Below, piece after piece: positions 1 through 9,200 of a stretch of DNA of 64,000 bases (the first letter of the stretch is position 1; each line of letters begins with the position of its first letter). This stretch comes from Lucifuga dentata (taxonomy: Eukaryota > Chordata > Actinopteri > Ophidiiformes > Bythitidae), in contig VXCM01002097.1 of assembly GCA_014773175.1 (NCBI GenBank), forward strand, positions 48,225-112,224, read 5' to 3'. Position numbers and translations under genes: made by a program. The notes beneath the pieces were generated by a model. The model made no database searches, was not told the origin of the DNA, and saw only the letters and a program-made list of their open reading frames with translations.

Positions 1-34
1 ACAGCAGGAGGTTTAGAAGAGGCACATCCCTGCT

Positions 35-169
35 ACACATTCAAACACTGTTTTCTTTTCAGTCTACCAAAACCAACAGCTACATAACGCGTTGCGTCTT
101 GNACACATTCAAACACTGTTTTCTTTTCAGTCTACCAAAACCAACAGCTACATAACGCGTTGCGTCTTG
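35..169. other. Assembly-seam duplication around N at 102
   Basis: Bases 35-101 and 103-169 are the same 67 bp on either side of a single N. The same pattern recurs throughout the window and reads as two overlapping contig ends joined without merging, not as a biological tandem repeat. Confidence 0.9.
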
Positions 170-182
170 TCTCGCTAAAAAT

Positions 183-234
183 ATGACATTTGAGCTTCTA
201 AGAATCAACATGGAACTTGAGGAAACATCTGACG
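183..234 (+). CDS. Possible first coding exon of an unidentified gene
   Basis: An ATG opens 17 codons (beginning MTFELLRIN) and stops with one extra base at a good donor, GTAAGC. The sequence just upstream is relatively CpG-rich (ACGCGTTGCG), as expected near a 5' end. I could not connect it to a later exon: the open stretch at 2692-2952 would join in a frame that soon stops. It may be a real 5' exon whose partners I do not recognise, or chance. Confidence 0.22.
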
Positions 235-482
235 GTAAGCTGCAACGTTAGCTACTTAGCTAGCTGCTGCTGCTAATGCTAACTCAAGTTTTCCTTTTCT
301 GAGTAAATTCATGAAGCTAACCTAGCTAACTGTCTTGGGGCCAGAATTATCATGATTTGTTATGTGGTAAATATCTGATTTATTGTCTACTGTTTCTTTA
401 TATGATATGATATGGATTGTATATGGCTAGTTTGCATTATTTTTCCTCAGACGAGCCTTTATAGTTCGTTGATTATTCTAAA

Positions 483-607
483 GAATAAGCTTGATCAAAG
501 TTACTCACTACTCAAGTAATCTTTTACTCTCACTCGTCATTATTTTGGTGAGTACTTTTACTTATACTTGAGTCACTATTATATGGTAGTTTGTGGTTCA
601 CCTCTGC
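483..607. mobile_element. hAT-type MITE end (CAGAGGTG family), relic
   Basis: AT-rich sequence built around ACTCAAGTA/AGTACTTTTACTT phrases ends in CACCTCTG, the inverse of the CAGAGGTG terminus common to teleost hAT MITEs. The end at 5520-5771 has the same composition and the same CACCTCTG terminus. No coding capacity. Confidence 0.5.
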
Positions 608-756
608 TGATAACAGAGGAAACACCAAAGCTCCAAATAATCGTATTTGTAGCTTTAGCTGCTGTCGTAGCTCCTGCAGCTTCCGCTTGACCTGCAGGCC
701 ATTTTAAAAGCTGCTACGTTACAGCTTGTTATGCTGTTTCTCTCAGACCACACACG

Positions 757-758
757 AT

Positions 759-821
<63 letters not shown>
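757..821. repeat. (CT)n(AC)n compound microsatellite
   Basis: A run of CT dinucleotides passes directly into about 20 AC dinucleotides. Likely polymorphic. Confidence 0.95.
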
Positions 822-822
<1 letters not shown>

Positions 823-1616
823 CTAAGTGGATTACACTCTGATGATTTGTGTTTGACCAAAAGCATTTCGTCACGGAGCGCACAGCAATTCAAACCAGGA
901 ATTAGAACCTTAGCATGTCATCCATTTGGTCAGCAAGCATATCTAATGGCATGTGTGATTTAGCATGTCATACGTGTCTGTCAGCACACGCTAACAGGAT
1001 GGGATGGAGGCTGTGTGCATGTCCTGCTGGAGGAAAGCCACTGGAAAAACAGCAAGGAAAGGCTGATGGATTAGAGTTTGTACGCCGCGTTTGGAGCGTC
1101 GTGTTGACACCAGATGTTACAACCTGTTGTGTTGTTTTGGGGCCTTTTAACTGGAACAGCCAAGTCATCCATGAGTGATAATGGAACCATACAAAAACCA
1201 TCTGGAAAAAAACATTCTTTAAAAAAAAAAAAATCCTGTTTTTCATTCTAAACCAGTNAAAAACCATCTGGAAAAAAACATTCTTTAAAAAAAAAAAAAT
1301 CCTGTTTTTCATTCTAAACCAGTGCTTTATTATAGTAATTCTAGTAATTCATGCCATTGTAACTTTAAAAAGCTGCAAACTAAAAATTCAAAAGGTTAGA
1401 TTTTAGGGTTTAATGCAACAAGTTGAAATTGATATTGGTGATGGAATATCAGAAATAGATTACGCAACTAAATCAATTTATTCAAACATGTAAACTCCAT
1501 TCTTACATGTAAGAATTCTGCGTGTATTTCCTGACGTATTTTCTCTCATAAACCGATAAAGCAACATGTCAGCAAACAATGGAATCCATGCAAAGAGCTT
1601 CCACCACATTTTTGCC
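822..1616. other. Unassigned non-coding stretch
   Basis: No exon with supported splice sites is visible. An assembly seam lies at N 1258, flanked by two copies of about 65 bp. The short open frames here have no recognisable domain. Confidence 0.5.
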
Positions 1617-2223
1617 TTCAAGGACTATACTGGGGAGTTTGCATCTTTGAGCCCAATGAATATTTTCTTTTGCTCTTGGAAAAGAGATTTTGAATCTCAA
1701 TGAGTTTTATCTGGTTAAATAATGATTAAATAAAATACAACTCACATACATTTTATAATACTGCTGCTGGAGCAGAAAATTTTAGAATTATTTTTCCTAC
1801 CTTCAGACTGTCATTGGTTTCAATTCATTCCAGTATGCTAGAAATACCAACTTGTAAAGACTGGAAACGTTTTTGAGATAAATAATCCATCACAGCGAAC
1901 ACAACATTTTCTAATTGAAGTAACTTTATTTAACTGGTCCAACATGGGAGCTACACAGAAAGAAAACGGATCTCTCCAGCAGGAAATATACAGTAGTCCC
2001 AGGAGAAAGAATGCTTTTACTGGGAAATTAAAATGTCTAATATAATCATGTGCAAGTGAAATTTAAGGTGGATGTATCACCTGAACATCTGATTATGAAA
2101 AACTAGATTTGGCAAAATAACACAAAAACTAAAATACGTTTTTTTGTTTTTGAAATGGTTTTCAGTAACGTAACAGTCATGTGTAGTATTTATTGGGGGA
2201 AATTCACCGGTATACTCCTTTAA
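1617..2223. mobile_element. TTAA-target MITE, old divergent subfamily
   Basis: Starts with a decayed AAGGACTATAC end followed by TTTGAGCCCAATGAATA and finishes at ATACTCCTTTAA, the inverted counterpart. Internal landmarks shared with the other old copies include the poly-A block near 2110 and 'aactttatttaactggtcc' near 1922. That last site is the empty counterpart of the insertion point occupied at 3249-3891. Confidence 0.7.
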
Positions 2224-2622
2224 TCACAGCACAGACAATCTGAGGACAGTCTGTATGTAAATGTACAGAGTGTCACGTGATCAGAGAAATATCAACACCG
2301 ATAAGAAAGAAAATCTGAAGGCGTAAAACAAAATTTTAGACATCAGCTTTATTATTTATTATACAAAATCACTGGTGAAATGATATGAAATCATCTAGTG
2401 AATGTAATTAAGAGGTTTAGCTGCAAAATCAGAGTCGCTGATGAGTGAAAGAGAAATGAGTAGAATTAAATTTATAAGGTTAATATAGCAACAAGGTAGG
2501 CTACATCTCAGGTGACGTGGAAAAAGCAGCTAAAGCAGGAGAGCGAAGAAAACCCTGCAAACTTCAAAGATGATAAACCCAAAATGTTCTCTCCACCTCA
2601 CAAACCAACTCTTAACCTGCTG
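2224..2622. other. Non-coding stretch before the CA repeat
   Basis: AT-rich single-copy-looking sequence. I see no exon, RNA gene or recognisable repeat in it. Confidence 0.4.

Positions 2623-2668
<46 letters not shown>
2623..2668. repeat. (CA)n microsatellite
   Basis: About 23 uninterrupted CA units. It reads into a minus-strand open frame as a CVCVCV run, which is why that frame should not be taken as a protein. Confidence 0.95.
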
Positions 2669-2670
<2 letters not shown>

Positions 2671-3248
2671 AACATTGTGATTGCTTGAAATTTGTGTGTC
2701 CTCCTCAGGGGAACAAAGTGGAGTGGGAGGAGGGACCGTGACAGTGCCTTTAAAACTTTGGAACCTGAGAAAATCTGCTTTGAGCACCGTGACGTGTGGC
2801 TGCAGCGTTTGTGTCAGAGCAGGAAATCGCCACAGGATGACAATGCCATTGTGATTAGACACCATCACTTTCTCACCGACGAGGACCGCTGTGCTCCGGC
2901 GGTCGCCACCGAGGAGGGTTTTTATGGCCACGGCGACGAGCAACTTGATTAAAGGACCTTCAGCGCTCCCTCTTAAAGGACAATACAGCCAATTTTGTAT
3001 GTTTGAGCCTAATAACTAATACATGCATACACATTACGTATGCAACAATCATTTCCCAAAAAATACTACTTTTATGCTAAATTTTAGTGGGTGTTTTTTT
3101 TTTTTTTTTTTTTTTACTTACCAGACTGCCATTGGTTTCAATTAATTCTATTAGAACCAACATGTAGAGACTTGAAATGTGCTTGAGGTAAGTAATCCAT
3201 CACAGCAAACACGACGTCTGTTAAGTTGTTTTGTCGGTGTAACTTTAT

Positions 3249-3891
3249 TTAAAGGACCATACCGTCCATTTTGCATGTTTGAGCCTAATATATTCAATTT
3301 TCATACGTTATGTTCNTTAAAGGACCATACCGTCCATTTTGCATGTTTGAGCCTAATATATTCAATTTTCATACGTTATGTTCATACACGTTACATTTCC
3401 CAAAGGATAAAACCATATTTCAGCTTTCCTAACATCCTGCAAAATCTCTTAATCTTTCAAAATCAAATATTCAAGTGATACACCCACCTTAAAAATCCAT
3501 GTTTCTCCTGCTAATAGTTACACAGCCTTATGAAGTCACGGTCCTTTAAATTTTTCCATAAACGCAGGTCTTCTTTTGGGACTATATTCCCCGGTGGAGG
3601 CATACATTCACTCCACGCTTTTTATTGAGCTTAAACACTAAAATTACATAACTTCTAAAAAAACCTGAATACACGTCTTGTTGGTGATGATGGATTACCT
3701 ATCCCAAGAACGTTTACAGTATCAACAAGTTGATTTTAATAAGAGAATGAACTGAAACCAATGGAGGTCTGGAAGGTAGGAAAAACAGTTTTAATTCACC
3801 GTTCCAGTAGTATGCTTTGGGAAATGATTGTCAATATGAAAATTGAATGTATTAGGGTCAAACATGCAAAATGGCCAGTATGGTCCTTTAA
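3249..3891. mobile_element. Young TTAA-target MITE (inside an old copy)
   Basis: TTAAAGGACCATACCG...GTATGGTCCTTTAA with near-identical terminal inverted repeats of about 90 bp. The first 67 bp appear twice around N 3316 (assembly seam), so the true element is about 575 bp. The host reads 'aactttat' before and 'ccagccc' after, matching an intact TTTATTTAAC site in the related copy near 1925. This shows target TTAA duplicated on insertion, as for piggyBac-type elements. Confidence 0.85.
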
Positions 3892-4030
3892 CCAGCCCAA
3901 GACGGAGCCGCTTGGAAAACAATGCAAATCCCTGCGAGGGAATATAGTCCCAGGAGATGACAGCTTTTACCGAGAAATTAAAACAGCTGCAATCAGGCAT
4001 AAGTGTTAGCAGGTGAAACACTGAATTTTA

Positions 4031-4032
<2 letters not shown>

Positions 4033-4068
<36 letters not shown>
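4033..4068. repeat. (GT)n microsatellite
   Basis: About 17 GT units lying inside the old MITE, just before the Harbinger-like insertion. Confidence 0.9.
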
Positions 4069-4070
<2 letters not shown>

Positions 4071-5084
4071 TACCAGGGGCCTCATTTATAAGACTGTGCA
4101 GCTTTCATACTGAAAGATGGCAAACTCACAAAATCTGAAAAGTACATACGCACAGAAATCTCCACATTATAAAACCTTGCGTATGCCAGGTCCTGTGCAC
4201 CTTTCCTTTATACATCCCTATCAACATGAACTTGAGTGCACCTTGGCTCCTCCCATAAATTACTATGCAAATAACTATAAGTACGCCTACTGTCACCTAC
4301 TGTCCAAATGGCCAATCCTGCTGCAAAACACACAAAAAAGAAAAACTTCAGCTGAGGTGGAGCCAGAAAAAATGTCTTATTTGGTGGTTTGTCCTCCGGA
4401 ATCAGTAACAGACACAACTGACGGAGTGGCAAAGTGTCACCATGGCAACTGGATCAGAGACCCGACACTGACTTATTCCGAGTGCATTTGCTTGGTGCTG
4501 CGTTTTCTTCCAGGAGAGACGATCTGTGGCCTCAGAGACTGTAAGACGTGTGTTAACATCGCCATGTCACATAAACAGAGAAACTGTCCAGTTTACTGGT
4601 GATCTTGGTTTTAGTACAGTGAGTACGACGTGTCATCTGTGGGAAATTAGTTTCAACAGGTTTTCATTGCGCTCAATAAGCCAGAGCTACTTGAAGCGAG
4701 CCGGTGGCGCACAAACCATCACGGTGATATTCAGGTTATTATAGTTAACAAAAACTAAAGTTAAAACTAAAACCCGGCCACCTATCAATGAGCCCAACGC
4801 TATGGGCTCAATTCTCTGCCAAAAGTTTTTTGAGGTTGTAAAATTTGTATGTGTAAAATAAATTTGTATGTGCAAAAAAAGTTTTGCAAGTATGTAGAAA
4901 AGATTTGTGTTTGTAAAAAACGTTTTGTGTATCTGCAGAACAGATTTGCGCTTGTAAAATCGCTCTGCATATGCGTGGACAAGATTTCTGCTAAGCGCTC
5001 AAAAATCCCACAGTTTCTGTGTGACACTAAAGTTATGAACACAAACTCAAAATACAAGTGTGCGGAGTTTTGGCAGAACCTTTA

Positions 5085-5425
5085 CACCTGACCTCAAGGG
5101 CCAATAAGAAGGCGATCTTGGACTATCCAATCAGAAAGCGAATTCTAACTGTCCAATCACAGATCACTTCATTNAAGGCGATCTTGGACTATCCAATCAG
5201 AAAGCGAATTCTAACTGTCCAATCACAGATCACTTCATTCGGAGCGTAACTGCAAGGGAAGTTCATTACTACCAAAATGAGCGAACGTGCAGGCCAGCCG
5301 GACCGACCTGAGAACTTGCCTTGCAGTTACGCTCCGAATGAAGTGATCTGTGATTGGACAGTTAGAATTCGCTTTCTGATTGGATAGTCCAAGATCGCCT
5401 TCTAATTGGCCCATGAGGTCAGGTG
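5085..5425. repeat. Large inverted repeat, 107-bp arms, 61-bp loop
   Basis: The left arm (5085-5257, which includes a 66-bp assembly duplication around N 5174) is the near-perfect reverse complement of the right arm (5319-5425). After removal of the duplication both arms are 107 bp. The loop is 5258-5318. The arms contain two CCAAT motifs each. It has the form of a foldback MITE. Confidence 0.85.
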
Positions 5426-5519
5426 AGGTCTTGAAGCAGAGTCAGACATTTGGAGCGGAGAAAGCGGAGAATTTTGACTTGTTGCGTCAGAGCGATGTGT
5501 CGCAGATAACAGGCCTACA

Positions 5520-5771
5520 AATTAAAAAGTAACGCAAAGAGTGCAACCAAATGTAATGGAGCATAACTGTATTTTTTCTTCATAAATATACTCAAGTATG
5601 AGTTAAAAGCATCCTGCAATAAAACTACTCAGTAAANTTTTTTCTTCATAAATATACTCAAGTATGAGTTAAAAGCATCCTGCAATAAAACTACTCAGTA
5701 AAGCAATTTTGTGAAAAAATTACTTTAGTAAATGTAACTGAGTAAATGGAAGGCATTACTACACACCTCTG
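5520..5771. mobile_element. hAT-type MITE end (CAGAGGTG family)
   Basis: AT-rich block with TACTCAAGTATGAGTTAAAAG and AAATGTAACTGAGTAAATGG phrases, ending ACACACCTCTG. Same family as 483-607. It contains the assembly seam at N 5637 (65-bp copies on each side). Confidence 0.5.
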
Positions 5772-6056
5772 CAACTGACAGAGCCAGACATGTCACATTC
5801 ATTTTTATACATCCTGTGTGTGCGTGAGCAAACGCAACCTTTTAGTACGTGCACAACGTTTATACATGAGGCCCCGAACATCTGATTCTGAAAGATTAGG
5901 TGATTTGGCAAAATAAAAGGAAAACCAAAATACAAAAAAAAAAAAAAAAAAAAAAAGGTAGACAGTAATATAATGTGTATGTGGGTAGTATTTATTGGGT
6001 TTAAACCTGCAAAATAACTGGAATGGTCCTTTAAATGTTGTTTCCTTCCCTTTGTT

Positions 6057-6096
6057 TTTTCATCCACAGTCCCTGTCCAGGGACTGTGGATGAAAA
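6057..6096. repeat. Perfect hairpin, 19-bp stem, 2-base loop
   Basis: TTTTCATCCACAGTCCCTG, then TC, then its exact reverse complement. It lies just 3' of the last exon of the minus-strand Tudor gene. Confidence 0.9.
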
Positions 6097-6258
6097 TCAG
6101 TCATTTAGGGTAAATCAACATTTACATTATACTGATGTCAATTAACGTGTACTGTTCATGAGAAAAAAAAAATCATTAACTATCAATGTAAAATAAGTCA
6201 CATTTGTCTCCAACAAATAAAATGTAAATAAATGATATTGGTAGCTTTTGAGGAAGGT

Positions 6259-9200
6259 TCATGCCTGTGCTGCTGCTCCTCCTCCGTCTTCTAAAGAGGA
6301 GTCGTAGGGCTGCAGGCGTATGGAGCCTCTGTAGATCCACTCCTCGTGCCGATCTTCCTGCATACGACACACACACACACACACTCCTCACGTCACGACG
6401 ACTTCAACAGCAAAACCATAAAAAGCACAGACAGCCTTTTCAGCTGTTTTCATGGTACTGACCTGAAAAATAACATGTATCAAGCTGCAGTCCAACACCT
6501 GCACCTCGCACTTCTTCATTTCTCCATTACAGTCTGCGTTAACAATCTGTCCAACGTTGTAATAGCTAATATGCGGATACGGCCAATTCCTTATATACTC
6601 CTTCATGAAATTCCGGTGCGTCATGTCGGGAATGTCGTCCAAGACCTCCCTCACTGTTTCAGGGAAGAAGAAGAAGAAATGGTAGTTTCAGTTAATTTCC
6701 TGTCCTGAGTATTATGCTGCGTTCACAGACCTCGGAAGTCGGATTTTTCCCAGTCGGAAGCTCCAACTTCCGACCTCAAACCGTTCCAGCCAAATGCAAA
6801 CAAAAAAGTATAGCTGAACACCAATAAATACTGTAAAATTAATTAAACTCTGTAATAAATGCTAACTAAAGTAAAGTTAGACTACAGGACTGTTTAGTTG
6901 TGTTGTTTTACAATGATATTAATCATAGTATTAAACTTTATGCAGAGAAGTAATATGATGAAATTATTTACACTTATGTATCAATGGCAAACAGTTATTA
7001 TACACTGTAGATAGTTACCATGGTGATATATTCTGACCTTTTTCTTTCAATGTCATGCAAAAAAATGACTTCATTCTCCTTTTAGCTGATCATTTCCATT
7101 CACAAAGCTCGCTTCCACAGCGCTGACATGTTGAGTGACATCATAATCGGTAAGTCAGGGTAGATCATTTTATCTGGGTTTCCCAGCCGGAGCTCCGACT
7201 TCAAGTGCCGTTCCAACGCATTTTTCCAAGCAGGAAGTCGGAAAAATCTGAGTTCCAAGGTCTGTCGAACGCAGCATTAGGCCCGTTTCACATAAGCATC
7301 ACACCACCTTGGCGCCACACGGTGCTTTTTGTTGCAACTCAATAAGATTTATTTGTAAAAAAAATAAAAAAATAATAATAATAATGATAATCTTGTGCGT
7401 GGCTTTGGGCTCTTTTCCACTGTCAGGCTGAACGGTTCTGAGCAGAGAGAAACGGTTTTAATGGAGTTTCCATCTGGAAATAGTTTGGCGTGGAATGCTT
7501 ACAAACCGTGTCCAGCACGGTTTTCTCAGCACGGATAGACAACCGTGGGCAGCGCAGTGAACCGTTTCGTTAGGCGGGTGTAATGACGTAGCAGTTCACT
7601 GATTGGTTTACTTCAGTTTTGTGGCTCCACATCTGATAGCTGAGTCATGAGCCAAAGGATAAGTCGGGTATTTTTTAAGCCTTTTATTTTAAACATCTGG
7701 CATAATTTTGTTAATACAGAGTATAATTTTCAGTGATCGGTGCAGTAATTTCATCTTCTAGCAGCTATGTTTCCAAACAGGAAATGTGCTGCTTTCACTT
7801 GTGTCACTTCCTGTCTGGTTTTCACAGCTCCACAAATGGAAAGAGAAACGGTAACCGTTCCCACGAGTCCGGAGCAGCACAGAACGGCACGAAGCGGCCC
7901 TGGTAACCGTTTGGCCCAACAGTGGAAAAGTGCCCACAGCCAGAAGTAAGACTGGAAGTGTTACAGAAATGTTAGGTCATAATTAGTAAAACTGCTGGTG
8001 TAACTTTTAATTAGTAAATAAAATAACTTGTCCTTTTCAAACATGAGGCTGAAATGTTAAAGTGGATTTAACAGAATGGCTGCATGTCTGAAAGGGGCTT
8101 TAGACTTTTCTGGAACCTTTTCTGTAACAAGCCAATTCAGTGTGTGAACTGGATAACTTTCAGTTTCAGTTTTCAAACTTACATGGTCTGCACACAAGGT
8201 GGAGTAAAGGCAAGCCAACATACATGGGAGTGTGATCATCCAAAAACACCAGGAATCTGAAAAGCAGAAACACCTTTTGCATCATCTTTTGTCGGTCAGT
8301 GCTAGTAGAAAGTAGCGGTCACAGGTAGAGGGATCTGTCATTGTGCTCTCACACACACACACACACCTGCAGCGGTTATTCCTGCTGGGGAGTTCTGCCA
8401 ACACTCCAGGCATGTAGCACGTATCGTTAGTTTCAGATCTGACCACTACACGAGTACCAACGTCCAGCTGGTCCAGCGTTGGTGTGCTGTCAAAGGCAAT
8501 GTGGTGTCCAGAGACTCGGATCTTTCCCTTATCTTCAAAACTAACCTTGTACTTTGTGTTTCCATCCTCTGCAAAAGGCAAAAAGAAAAGGAAGTGAATC
8601 AAACTAACATTAATATGCCAATCTTTACTTTGCTGTGCTTCCAAATTAATAACAAAGGGAAAAATCATATGAGGGTTTTGTGGAAGTGGCTCATGTTTGC
8701 ATTTTAGTGAAAATACTTTTTTAGGATAAGACCTGTTATCTCGCCCTGCATTAAAGGACCACACCGTCCATTTTGCATGTTTGAGCCTAATATCAATTTT
8801 CATACAAGTGACTGACAATCATTTCCCAAAGGATAAAACCGTATTTCAGCTTTCCTGATATTTTGCTAAATCTCTTAATCTTTCAAAATCAAATATTCAA
8901 GTGATACACCCACCTTAAAAATCCATGTTTCTCCTGCTAATAGTTACACAGCCTTATGAAGTCACGGTCCTTTAAATTTTTCCATAAACGCAGGTCTTCT
9001 TTTGGGACTATATTCCCCGGTGGAGGCATACATTCACTCCACGCTTTTTATTGAGCTTAAACACTAAAATTACATAACTTCTAAAAAAACCTGAATACAC
9101 GTCTTGTTGGTGATGATGGATTACCTATCCCAAGAACGTTTACAGTATCAACAAGTTGATTTTAATAGCAGAATGAACTGAAACCAATGGAGGTCTGGAA

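Larger units (their letters stand above)
4076..5875. mobile_element. PIF/Harbinger-like non-autonomous element
   Basis: Begins GGGGCCTCATTTATAA and ends TTTATACATGAGGCCCC, an imperfect terminal inverted repeat typical of fish Harbinger elements. The subterminal part holds the characteristic 'cctcccataaattactatgc' phrase. No transposase frame survives. Further repeats sit inside it: a 107-bp-armed palindrome (5085-5425) and a CACCTCTG-ended hAT relic (to 5771). A long target duplication is not clear. Confidence 0.6.
2973..6034. mobile_element. Old TTAA MITE split by later insertions (nested cluster)
   Basis: The 5' part (2973-3248) begins TTAAAGGACAATAC. The middle part (3892-4075) has the old-subfamily phrase 'gggaatatagtcccaggaga'. 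The 3' part (5876-6034) runs from 'gaacatctgattctgaaag' to GGAATGGTCCTTTAA. They are separated by a young TTAA MITE at 3249-3891 and a Harbinger-like element at 4076-5875. Joined in order, the three pieces match the uninterrupted old copy at 1617-2223. Confidence 0.75.

Noticed and set aside
35..169. Biological tandem duplications at the N positions
   Set aside because: Identical copy length, always with one N in between, and in conserved genes the orthologues have one copy.
968..1312. 114-residue minus-strand frame with repeated MKNRIFFFLKN
   Set aside because: The repeat is the assembly seam at N 1258 over a poly-A tract; no domain.
2530..2943. 137-residue minus-strand frame
   Set aside because: It runs through the CA microsatellite (CVCVCV) and lacks a domain or splice support. 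The open segment is kept only as a low-interest finding.
3761..4009. Recurring open frame starting MEVWKVGKT with LKHAKW near its end
   Set aside because: The same peptide appears at 3761, 9187, 30657, 46317 and other MITE copies on either strand; it is the translation of the MITE right end and its inverted repeat, with no conserved length or stop.
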